Positions 53,956 through 62,935 of a DNA stretch of 64,000 bases are shown piece by piece. Below the pieces are notes generated by a model. It saw nothing but the letters and a program-made list of their open reading frames with translations, was not told the origin of the DNA and did no database searches. Position 1 is the first letter of the stretch. Each line of letters begins with the position of its first letter. The translations under genes and the position numbers were made by a program. Source of the DNA: Eutrigla gurnardus (taxonomy: Eukaryota; Chordata; Actinopteri; Perciformes; Triglidae); NCBI GenBank assembly GCA_963514095.1, contig OY741270.1, positions 26,789,571 to 26,853,570 on the forward strand, given 5' to 3'.

Positions 53956-54005
53956 AGGGAGGGAGAGGGGGAGAGAGAGAGAGAGAGAGAGGGGAGAGAA
54001 GGGGG

Positions 54006-54049
<44 letters not shown>

Positions 54050-54134
54050 AGAGAAGGGGGGGCGAGAGAGAGAGATAGAGAAGGGGGGGCAAGAGAGAGA
54101 GTGAGAGATAGAGAGAGGGGGGGAGAAAGGGGGG

Positions 54135-54186
<52 letters not shown>
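53956..54186 (+). repeat. GA-rich polypurine block
   Basis: (GA)n runs alternate with GGGGG-containing spacers such as AGGGGGGCGAGAGAGAG. The plus strand is almost pure purine for more than 200 bp. Confidence 0.95.
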
Positions 54187-54191
<5 letters not shown>

Positions 54192-54270
54192 AACGGATTC
54201 GCTCTTTTGTAACGAGACGGATCTGATTTGGCCGAGCGAGCAGGAGAACATGCTGATGACGACGACGGTT

Positions 54271-54271
<1 letters not shown>

Positions 54272-54356
<85 letters not shown>
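54272..54356 (+). repeat. (CA)n microsatellite
   Basis: CA tract with a single CATA interruption, about 85 bp after the GA-rich block. Confidence 0.96.
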
Positions 54357-54358
<2 letters not shown>

Positions 54359-56306
54359 CCAAATACATCCTTGTTGGTTAATCTTCCCTATCGCGACGGC
54401 ACTGCTGCACAAAGACGAGCGTCCGGATCGTGAGCTCCGTCGCTGTTGTCTAGGTGATCAGGTTATTGATTGATTATCGGTTTGACTTGAGTAGAAAATG
54501 AAGTTTATAGTTTAGTTTACACAAACACACTTCTGTGTCTTATATCCGCCACAGCTTAGAGGATTTCCATCCTGATACAACTTTTCGTCTTCCATGACTT
54601 TTGTACATTTATATGTATGTATTTATTACAGGACTGTTTCAGATGATGATCACCGGTATTGATTATTGTATAGCTTTGGCATGGCCGAGGGCTCAAACTA
54701 CTCTACCCATGAGCCTCGGCGACAGTTGCTAGGGAATAAGACTGATGCATTCTAGTGCTGTAGGAAATCTAAAACGACACAAAACAAACTGGCTCAACTT
54801 TGGCTCAAGCAAAAAACAACGTTCGGCCTTTTAAAGCAATTTAAAGATGATTGGGTTGAAGACGCTTTTCATATTCTATTTCTGACATTTTACAGAACAA
54901 TCAGTTTATATGACTTTGTGCTAATATACCTGTATATTTAGTATCTGCCACTCCCTCTCCGCAGTGTTTTGTTTTTTATTTTTATTTTGTTATTACTTTG
55001 TGTTGGATATATAGCTCATAATCAGATTTGGATTAGGACTATTTCACACAGATGAGCTATATGTGAATTAAACGTGATCATGTAAAGACCCTTATTGCAG
55101 GACATGATAAGCGTTTGCTTCCTCCTGTCCCTCCTCCAACTTGAATGATTATATTGGTTTATCTTTTCTTTTTCATACTTAATTAATATTGTAATATTGT
55201 ATTCGAGGAAAATAAAGATCAAAATCCAACCAAAGCTGGGTTTTCCACCACACTTCAGCTTGGCTACTGCTAATGATAATGAAGCAAGTCGCCCACAGCC
55301 ATTAATGCACTCAGCTCCTCGCGGTGATTAGCGGTGGACTGTATTTGATTTGGGGAAGCTGATAAGCCGCCTCCGAACACAAACAGGTTCATGAGACTGG
55401 AGGTCTGAAGGATCCGGAGACCTGAACGGCTTTCTGTCATTTTGTCCTTCATGAATGCAAACGGGGGGAAGATGATGAAGAGTTGTGATCTCTAGAGGCT
55501 GAAAGGCGTTCTCCCCTCTCTGCATCCACTCATATCTCCTCCTGTAATTATCTGCCTGCTGATGACTTTTTGAGTCTCTTTTTTTGATTCTTACTCATAT
55601 CAACGAGTGACACTTTGCAGACGCAACATGTCGAGAAACAAAGTGGGAATGAATAATGAATAAACAGAACAACTTGAATTATAAAGTTATGTTAAAAAGT
55701 TTCCACTACGAGAGACTATTTTAAAAGTCTCTTTTAATGGAAGCTCCCAATAGTTTATATTTAGCAAATCTAATATCCATTTGTGGATCTTAATATTTTG
55801 AATATCCCAAAAATTCAGATATTTCATCTTCTTAATCTCTCCCATCTTCTCAATTATTCAACGATATCAAGTCGATTAAGCTTATTAATAATTATATATG
55901 TGTATATATAATTAATCTACTTTAAGAGTTCAACTTTGTTTTATATTAATTATTTATTTCTTACAAGTTCTACCACTTTATTTTGACATTTAGGGTTGTG
56001 ATCGTTCAAGTAAGTATTATATTGCTTTTTTAATTTTTTGTTAATAAAGCATTAACATGTTTATGAAAGACCAAATTCATATATTCGTCCAACACAATTT
56101 CCTACGTCGTCTGACAGCAGCTGGGAGTCATAACGTTTTGGGATCATGATGCATAATTTCCTGCCATGTTATTGATACCAGACATCCAATTTCCCGTCAG
56201 CCTCAAACACAACATTCCTTCGACGGCATCAGCCAAGTTTATAATCTTTGTGGAGATTTCTCTCCTCCTTTTCATCCTGATGTAACTTTCATCCATTTCC
56301 ACTGAT

Positions 56307-56367
56307 CATCCTCTTTTCCTGTTTCCTCCTCCTTCTCCTCTTCCTCCTCCTCCTCCTCCTCCTCCTC
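56307..56367 (+). repeat. TCC-rich pyrimidine tract before microexon C
   Basis: CCTCTTTTCC, then TCCTCCTTCTCCTC and pure (TCC)n reach to within a few bases of the acceptor AG at 56370-56371. It works as an unusually long polypyrimidine tract, as short exons often need. Confidence 0.85.
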
Positions 56368-56371
56368 ACAG

Positions 56372-56389
56372 CCCTGTTGTTAGCTGGCG
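56372..56389 (+). CDS. slc8a3: slc8a3 alternative microexon C (18 nt)
   Basis: This 18-nt exon lies between CCTCACAG and GTAAGC, after a long (TCC)n pyrimidine tract. With the last base of exon A and the first two bases of the next exon it reads A-L-L-L-A-G-D. In NCX3 and NCX1 the exon C product begins with the same ALLL at exactly this place. Phases match on both sides (1 and 1), and 18 nt is six codons. Including the exon gives ...SLQK-ALLLAG-DVPDRK, and skipping it gives ...SLQK-DVPDRK, both in frame. It sits in the linker-facing part of CBD2 that is changed by tissue-specific splicing in the family. It is too short for an open-frame scan and easy to miss in automated annotation. I am fairly sure because splice sites, phase and sequence all agree, but no transcript was seen. 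Confidence 0.87.
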
Positions 56390-56970
56390 GTAAGCTGCCC
56401 GTTCCCGATCCGAGCATCCCCACTAACCACTTCCTCTGTGTGTGTTTGCTGTGGTTTAAACATCGGCCCTGAATTCAAGGGTCCCCGTTGCATGCTGGGA
56501 GATCTCAGAGGACACTTGAGATGGTTTATTCTGCTGCTGATGAAGAAGTCTGACTCAGCACTTTGAGTGGTTTTGATGTGAATCACCTGCACTCCGGCGC
56601 CGTTATCCTCTCCCGCTGTCACGGTTACAAACAACGCGCTCCTCCGCCGCTCTCTCCCGCACGTAATGATGGATTCCACGCTAATCAGCGGATTAATTAA
56701 TCACAAATCCATAAATCATGGTTCTCCAGTCGAGAGGAAGGTGCAAACACCTGATAACCGTTGAGATAGGAAAAGAAAAAAACAGGCAGTTCCCAAATTA
56801 GAAATGTAATTACCTTTGTGGGATTATTGTTTCTCCTTGTGGAGGCAGATAGTGTCATGTCGATGGAGCCGGGGACGGCTGGACCATCCATTTTTAAACA
56901 GGAGCAAAGAAATCCTGTCAGGACTTCAGGGCGCAGCGCCGTCTTGGGTGTGTAATGGATTTAGCTCAGA

Positions 56971-57014
<44 letters not shown>

Positions 57015-58234
57015 GTTCGGGCTGTGATCTTTAATGGCGACGTTAATATTTAATGGTAAGCGTGTTGTCAGCAAAGAGCAGCAGGCTGGGAGTCGGGACT
57101 CGAATAAAAGATGACAAGTTCCCGGCGCCAGGTGGCTCAGAGGGGGTGTCACGGGGGGTGTCACGGGCGGAGCGGGATGAGAGCAACTCTAGATGCACTG
57201 CCGCTCCCTCTTGATGGAGTTTGACAGCAAGACTTGATGTTTGGCGGCTCTTTTGCACTCAGGAGCTCTGGAGGCGTCGTGGCGTTCCAGGACCCGTCTG
57301 ATAGGCTGATGGGGGGGCCGGGCAGGTGGTGGGGTTTTTGGGGATCAGGCCTGAAAGAGTGCAGACATTGAATGGAAGGCCTTGGAAGTCCTTGATTTGT
57401 CTTTGTTGCTTCAGTTCTGTCCTAAAATCAACAAATCTGATGATGAATTTGTGTTGATGAAGCACTTCAAGTGTCACTAGACCTCAGAAGTCCACTTACT
57501 ATTTTTTTTTTCTGGAGCTTTTAACCAAATTCTCCATGAGTTCAGGATCTCGTCAACAGATCTCACTGAAGAAGACAATGTAATACAGTTGAAGGCTCTG
57601 GGAGGGGGAAAATAGTAAGTGGACAATTAATAGGGATTGTTGTGTTAAACCGCTAAAAACATATTTTTTCACCCACAACCAGTAGTATTAATAACATCCA
57701 CCTCTGAGAGCTGAGTTGGGGTGAAGGATGAAGGACGTCGCCTCCGAGTTGCATTCATGAAAAATAGTAAACAAAAGTTGTTGTTCGTCACCTCACAGCT
57801 CTGAAAGTGACACGATTCTTTGATTCATGTGAAAGTTTCAGCTTTTCGATTGGAATGTGATAAACGTTCCCGTGAAGTCGGTCACGGCGGAGAAACCAAA
57901 CAAGAACAAGCTCTTTAGCAGATGTACGACCTTGAAACGCGTTGATAAAAGTAGAATAAATGGTGCATCTGTGTTATAAATAAATAGATCTTTGCGTTGT
58001 TTCGTTCCCTGCCAGACTGATCAAGCATGTCTAACCTTTACGTCACACATTCGGGACGCCACTTTGCACTGATTGAGTGTGACGCGTGTAATAAATCTCA
58101 TCTCTCCATAAAGCCTGAACATTAGAACGGCTGATTTAACGGTGAGGCGTTGACGTTTTGTTTGCAGCTCAACATGCTAATCAGCTGAGCATCTTCTCAT
58201 TTCTGTTTTTTTTTTATTGATTTTCCCTCTCCAG
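56390..58234 (+). other. slc8a3: slc8a3 intron after microexon C
   Basis: This 1.8-kb intron has donor GCG|GTAAGC and acceptor TCTCCAG. It contains a (GT)n tract at 56974-57012 and nothing else recognised. Other small cassette exons known from NCX1 (D, E, F) were not seen. Confidence 0.85.
56974..57012 (+). repeat. (GT)n microsatellite
   Basis: Pure GT tract of about 19 units. Confidence 0.95.
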
Positions 58235-58359
58235 ACGTTCCAGACAGGAAGATGACATCAGACGAGGAGGAAGCCAGGCGCATCGCGGAGATGGGGAAAC
58301 CGGTGCTGGGCGAAAACTCCAAGCTGGAAGTCATTATTGAGGAGTCGTACGAGTTTAAG
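58235..58359 (+). CDS. slc8a3: slc8a3 exon: C-terminal part of CBD2
   Basis: This 125-nt exon has an acceptor at CCTCTCCAG|ACG and a donor at TTTAAG|GTGGGA. It enters in phase 1 and leaves in phase 0. It encodes (D)VPDRKMTSDEEEARRIAEMG (residues 420-440) followed by KPVLGENSKLEVIIEESYEF and K (441-461). DRK(L/M)T..EEE, RRIAEMGKPVLGE and KLEVIIEESYEFK are nearly invariant in vertebrate NCX proteins. In the known CBD2 fold this part supplies the last strands and an acidic Ca2+ ligand region. DVxDRKxT is the form seen in NCX3. Confidence 0.96.
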
Positions 58360-58680
58360 GTGGGAAAGGATTCTCAATCACTGATTATTACAACTGGAAC
58401 AGATCAGATGAATAATTCAGCCTGAAATAACAGCTGCATATTCCTATTTATAGCAGTTGCTCTTCTATGATGTATTTCTAGAAGGAGATTCGGGTCCTTT
58501 ACATCCTTTAAATCCTCCTCGACCACAACTTTTGTTTCCAGCATGCAGGTTTTTATCTCCATTCATCAAACGGAGCTCTCGGCTGCCTGCAGCTTGATGC
58601 CTTGATGCTTGACTGCCATCGTGTGGCGGAGCTGGTGTATTTGTGTTTGGTTGAGTAATGGGTTTCTGTATCACACACAG
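58360..58680 (+). other. slc8a3: slc8a3 short intron (321 bp)
   Basis: Donor AAG|GTGGGA and acceptor CACACAG. No other feature is visible. Confidence 0.93.
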
Positions 58681-58780
58681 AGCACAGTGGACAAGCTGAT
58701 CAAGAAGACCAACCTGGCTCTGGTGGTGGGAACCAACTCATGGAGAGACCAGTTCATGGAGGCCATCACAGTCAGCGCAG
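58681..58780 (+). CDS. slc8a3: slc8a3 exon: end of regulatory loop
   Basis: This 100-nt exon has an acceptor at CACACACAG|AGC and a donor at GCAG|GTACGG. It enters in phase 0 and leaves in phase 1. It encodes STVDKLIKKTNLALVVGTNS and WRDQFMEAITVSA (residues 462-494). This is the helical stretch joining CBD2 to the second membrane bundle, strongly conserved in all SLC8 members. WRDQFMEAITVSA agrees with the NCX3 version (NCX1 and NCX2 have REQF). The intron before it is only 321 bp, the shortest in the window. Confidence 0.96.
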
Positions 58781-59015
58781 GTACGGAGTTTAAATATAGA
58801 ATATAGAAAATGTATAATATAGCACATGGTCAGACTGTGCTATATTATAAATTGGTATGTTTTCAATTATTCATGTCATTTTTCAAATTTTTTGTAAACG
58901 GCATTAATTCATGATTAAATCTGTGTAAAACTTTAATCCGATTTTTTTTTTTTCTGTTTTTTTCCACTAAGAGCTGCTAATTTAAAACTTTTATTAAATT
59001 TATTTTATTAAATTA

Positions 59016-59246
59016 AATCCATCCATCCATTGTCTTCCGCTTATCCGGGACCGGGTCGCGGGGGCAGCTGTCTGAGCAGGGACGCCCAGACTTCCCCTCG
59101 CTCCTCCGGGAGGACCCCAAGGCGTTCCCAGGCCAGCCGGGTGACATAGTCACTCCAGCGTGTCCTGGGTCTTCCTCGGGGTCTCCTCCCGGTGGGGCAT
59201 GCCTGGAACACCTCCCGAGGGAGGCGTCCAGGGGGCATCCGATACA
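59016..59246 (-). mobile_element. 5'-truncated LINE 3' end (Rex/RTE-like)
   Basis: On the minus strand the sequence encodes RPRGRPRTRWSDYVTRLAWE followed by a short tail to a stop. This is the typical C-terminal end of fish non-LTR retrotransposon polyproteins. It is followed by a short untranslated stretch and a GGATGGATGGAT tail at 59019-59030 (plus-strand ATCC repeats), as in Rex3-like elements. Only about 65 codons remain, so it is a dead 5'-truncated copy inside an intron. Family naming is from memory. Confidence 0.72.
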
Positions 59247-59677
59247 GAATTTATAAATAATACATTTATTTATTACATTTTATTTGGGGAAGGTTTTGCT
59301 GCCCGACAGTCTTTAAAGGGGACATGTTATGAAAAACCATTTCAGTGTGTTTTAATGCAAGAAAACACCTTCTAGTTAAAAAAAAAACAAAAACAAGTAT
59401 GAGCCTGAAAATGAGACATGATATTTCATTTCAAACCTTTATTTATACTCGTAAGACATTGAGATTTCCCTCATTTTCAGTGATGACGAGCATTAAGAAT
59501 ACTAATAAAAACAAAAAATATGAGTAGATATAAAGATAAAAAGATATAAAAAATAAGTAAATAACTAAAAACAGTTGCAATTTGATGAGCAGAGATTTGA
59601 CAGGAGCAGAGGGGAGTACGTCGAACTTAAGTGTTTGTTGCAGAGCGTTCCAGGTACTGGGGATGCCAAGGATATGA

Positions 59678-59780
59678 CCCCTTTATGCTAAGCTAAGCTA
59701 ACCTTCCATTGGCGGTAGCTTCGTATTTGACAGACATGTGCATGGCTTCTCATCTCACTCTGAATGTCGTCGTCTCCAAG
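59678..59780 (+). mobile_element. dispersed repeat family 1, fragment
   Basis: TATGCTAAGCTAAGCTAACC, GGTAGCTTCGTATTTGACAG and CTTCTCATCTCACTCT follow the same order as in the copy at 18001-18140. The fragment lies in the intron before the 270-nt exon. Confidence 0.5.
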
Positions 59781-60196
59781 TATTGATTACCGCTGACTTC
59801 AAATGTGTTTGAAGCAAATGTTAAATATTTAAATATATGTTCAGACTTTTTCTCCAGCTATTAAAAGACTGAATTAAAACCCGCCCTGTGGCCGCAAACA
59901 ACTGTAACCTCGGCGTCGTCTCAGGCTGAAAAATAAGTCATTCTGAGAGGATCCCTCCCCTCCCCCTCTCCGTCGTCCCTTATCTCCTCCATCGATCCGT
60001 TATCTCGCCAACGCTTTCCCGACTCTTCCTCGCTCTTTATCCTCCTCATCTTTGTGCTTCATCATCTCCCTCCTGTCATTTCCCCTTTTGCTTTTTCAAA
60101 CCTCTATCTCAACCTTTTCTCTTAATATGTCCTTCCCCTCTCTCTTTATCTCTGCCCAAATACTCTGCTGCCTCTTCATCCTCCCTCCCTCTTCAG

Positions 60197-60466
60197 ATGA
60201 GGATGAAGAGGACACGGGGGAAGAGCGGCTGCCGTCCTGCTTCGACTACGTCATGCACTTCCTCACCGTCTTCTGGAAGGTGCTGTTCGCCTGCGTCCCT
60301 CCCACGGACTACCTGAACGGCTGGGCGTGCTTCGTGGTCTCCATCGCCATCATCGGCCTGCTCACCGCCGTCATCGGCGACCTGGCGTCTCACTTCGGCT
60401 GCACCATCGGCCTCAAGGACTCCGTCACCGCCGTGGTGTTCGTGGCGCTCGGCACGTCCGTCCCAG
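60197..60466 (+). CDS. slc8a3: slc8a3 exon: C-terminal membrane helices, start of alpha-2 repeat
   Basis: This 270-nt exon has an acceptor at CCCTCTTCAG|ATG and a donor at CCCAG|GTGGGG. It enters in phase 1 and leaves in phase 1. It begins with an acidic run, DEDEEDTGEERLPSC (residues 495-509). FDYVMHFLTVFWKVLFACVP follows as the first helix of the second membrane bundle. The next hydrophobic helix includes WACFVVSIAIIGLLTAVIGD, and then comes the alpha-2 ion-binding repeat from ASHFGCTIGLKDSVTAVV to ALGTSVP. The alpha-2 repeat carries residues lining the Na+ and Ca2+ sites. The open frame extends about 145 nt upstream of the acceptor into the intron, but that part has no family similarity, so the AG at 60195-60196 is taken as the border. 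Confidence 0.97.
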
Positions 60467-61377
60467 GTGGGGAACGTCTTTGAAATACAAGTTTTATACA
60501 TTCATGTTTTTATTCATGGCGGTCGGTGGAAAAATCTGAGACTTTGTGAGCTTTTGAGACTTTTTCAAACATGCTTCGTCATCGAGATGGCCGATATTAT
60601 TATTTTCCTCCAAACTGACATTTTCACCCGACAAAGAAAAACCAATATGTCACCAAAAGCTTTGACTCTGTCAGCATATTTGTTATTAAAGGTCCTGGCT
60701 GCTGCATTAATAAATCATCCCTGCATTCATTTTAGGGAAAAAAAAATATATTTATAAATATTATAAGCAAACAAGAACAACACAGAGCTGGACCTCATGA
60801 TGCAGTTTAGATTTTGAGAGAAGATGAAAATTTTATTCCAGCATGTTTATTTTCTCCAGGAAGCTGAAAGAGCTAGAGGGAACGGGGTCAAAGGTCACAG
60901 GGGAGATGTTTTCTTTCCAGCAAATATATATTTAATAATTTGGATTCACAACATTATCCAAAGATAAGATGCATATCTTATTTTTTTTTTAATCCTTGTT
61001 AGCAAAAAACAATCAATTAATAAGATGATCATAAATCATCTCCATGCTTAAAAAAGGATAAATACATAAAAAAATGATTTGTTCTGTTTTTTAAATCAGC
61101 CTCTATTTTTCACTTTTGACAGCTTTTTCAAGTTACTCGTTAACAAAAACTCACCACGATCAACTTATTGTGTTTTTATCGTGATCTGAGATTTAAAGTA
61201 AAAAACCTTTGGTGTTTTTTCCCAATCAGCTGTGCGTGATATAAGCTTTCTAACAAGGTTTCAGCAGTAATTATATTATAATATGGTTATTTTAGATGTT
61301 AAACTACATTTTCTGCCATGTGATTTCTGTGCACCAATCACCGCTGAGTCCCACAGTGACGCCTTCTCTCTCTGCAG
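60467..61377 (+). other. slc8a3: slc8a3 last intron (911 bp)
   Basis: Donor GTGGGG and acceptor CTCTCTGCAG. AT-rich sequence with no other recognised feature. Confidence 0.93.
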
Positions 61378-61754
61378 ACACGTTTGCCAGTAAGGTGTCG
61401 GCGGTCCAGGACACCTACGCCGACGCCTCCATCGGCAACGTGACCGGCAGCAACGCCGTCAATGTCTTCCTGGGCATCGGCTTGGCCTGGTCGGTGGCCG
61501 CCATCTACTGGCACACGAAAGGGAAGCCGTTCGTGGTGGAGGCCGGCTCGCTGGCCTTCTCCGTCACCCTCTTCACCATCTTCGCCTTCCTGGCCATCTC
61601 GGTGCTGCTCTACAGGCGCCGGGCCCACATCGGAGGGGAGCTGGGCGGGCCCCGGGGACACAGACTGGCCACGTCAGCCTTCCTGTTCGGCCTCTGGTTC
61701 CTTTACATCCTCTTCTCCAGTCTGGAGGCCTACTGTCATATAGAGGGCTTCTAG
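61378..61754 (+). CDS. slc8a3: slc8a3 last exon: rest of alpha-2 repeat, final helices, stop
   Basis: The acceptor is CTCTCTGCAG|ACACG, entered in phase 1; the split codon gives the Asp of GTSVPDTFAS. The exon encodes DTFASKVSAVQDTYADASIG and NVTGSNAVNVFLGIGLAWSV, the second half of the alpha-2 repeat with its ion-coordinating polar residues. Two further hydrophobic segments follow, separated by LLYRRRAHIGGELGGPRG. The protein ends SSLEAYCHIEGF, close to the usual SLC8 terminus, before TAG at 61752-61754. GIGLAWSVAAIYW is the NCX3 form. Joined to the six earlier exons it gives 709 residues in this window; full-length family members are about 920-930. Confidence 0.97.
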
Positions 61755-62935
61755 ACGGGGAAAAAGACAAACATAGTACAACTTCAGAGGTAAAAAAAAA
61801 AGAGTGAATTCTCGCTGTGGAATTTGGGTCCGTGTTGTTTGAAAGGACAGGAGAGGTCGACCCAGGGTTCTCCCCCCACAACCTCCCTCTCTCCCTCCCT
61901 CAACCCCTCCTGTAAGGATGCTCGGAGGTGAGTTTGCTGCCCTCTAGTGCCGACGCGGCTGCAGGAGAGCCATCCTGAGCCGGCCGCCGGCGTGCTTACA
62001 GGTGGGATTGGGTCTCCACCGAGTCCAGGAGCTGCCGATGCCGGGGCGGCCCTGCATTCCACTGGAGGAGGCCGCAGTCTTATATCCGCAGAGAGTAGCC
62101 GAGTCAATCAGAGGTCTATATTTTTCTCAACACCTGAACAAGAACGACTTTTCTAAAAAAGTATTTTGGGGATAAAAACGCAAAAAATGAATAAAACAGA
62201 AAAAAAAAGAAACACACACACACATTAAAAAAAAGAGGAATAAAAGAACTATTTTCTGATCTACGTTAAGGAATAGCAAAAGATAATATTGTGAAGTGGG
62301 GAATATGTTGTTGAGTGACAGTGGGATGGAGTCATAGTATTTATTTTTGTTTGCATAGTTTTTCCTAAGGAGCACTGCAGATTTCTCAGAAATCACAGGG
62401 ACAAGAAGAAGAGGAGCGACGGCTGGCAGACGAGTCACCGGTTGGAGGAGGAAGAGGAGGACACGGTGAACGCGGTCAAACTGCCCTGAACATGACTTCC
62501 GTACTCTATACGTATCTATATATACAAATATTTCCATATTTTCTGTATATTTTGAATATTTGTTTAAATGTGGTCACCTTCTGCTCTAACGACAGAGGAT
62601 TGCTGTGGCTCAGTGGGAGGGGGAGGGGGAGGGGTCAAACTATATACTGGAACGATGTCGTCACATTTCTAAGAGTTATGTATCTTGCCTAGGTGAAAGT
62701 ATGACATTGTATTTTATTTATTTACCGATATCTTGGTCTCCCTTGATTTTCACCTTTTCAATCAAAAATCCGACTCAAAGGAGAAAAAACAAAAAAAAAC
62801 AACGTGTTGCTGCAGAGGTAATTCAGAGGTATTTTTGTACTGTTCCTTCCATGCACTTTGCTGTATAGTTCTATTTATGGAGACTTCTACTTGTACACGT
62901 GCAAAAGGCCAATATTAAAGTTGCCACTACTGAAC
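61755..62935 (+). other. slc8a3: slc8a3 3' UTR (probable)
   Basis: About 1.2 kb of non-coding sequence follows the stop. It contains several possible poly(A) signals: AATAAA at 62190-62195, ATTAAA at 62224-62229, AATAAA at 62239-62244 and ATTAAA at 62914-62919. An ATTTATTTA AU-rich motif lies at 62716-62724. The 3' limit is inferred from the last ATTAAA and is not observed. Confidence 0.6.
62914..62919 (+). promoter_or_regulatory. poly(A) signal ATTAAA
   Basis: ATTAAA is the commonest variant of the poly(A) hexamer. A GT-rich stretch (GTGCCTGTGAGG) begins about 20 nt downstream, as expected for a cleavage site near 62935. The earlier AATAAA hexamers could produce a shorter 3' UTR. Confidence 0.5.

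Larger units (their letters stand above)
40662..56371 (+). other. slc8a3: slc8a3 intron between exon A and microexon C (15.7 kb)
   Basis: The donor is AAAG|GTGCGG and the acceptor CTCACAG. In mammalian NCX genes the mutually exclusive exon B lies between A and C. I looked here for its (V/I)DxEEYE and EPKW signatures and found no match with splice sites. The intron holds simple repeats, two full-length copies of one dispersed repeat (46970-47300, 52107-52470) and part of another (41875-42010). Confidence 0.9.
58781..60196 (+). other. slc8a3: slc8a3 intron with LINE fragment
   Basis: This 1.4-kb intron has donor GTACGG and a strong pyrimidine-rich acceptor region ending CCCTCTTCAG. It contains the LINE tail at 59016-59246 and a dispersed repeat fragment at 59678-59780. 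Confidence 0.93.

Noticed and set aside
59041..59238. 65-codon minus-strand gene
   Set aside because: It is the tail of a LINE polyprotein in a truncated element, with no start of its own that makes sense.
60052..60196. Upstream extension of the 270-nt exon
   Set aside because: The frame is open, but the sequence is a pyrimidine-rich splice acceptor region without similarity to NCX proteins. The conserved sequence begins exactly after CTTCAG.
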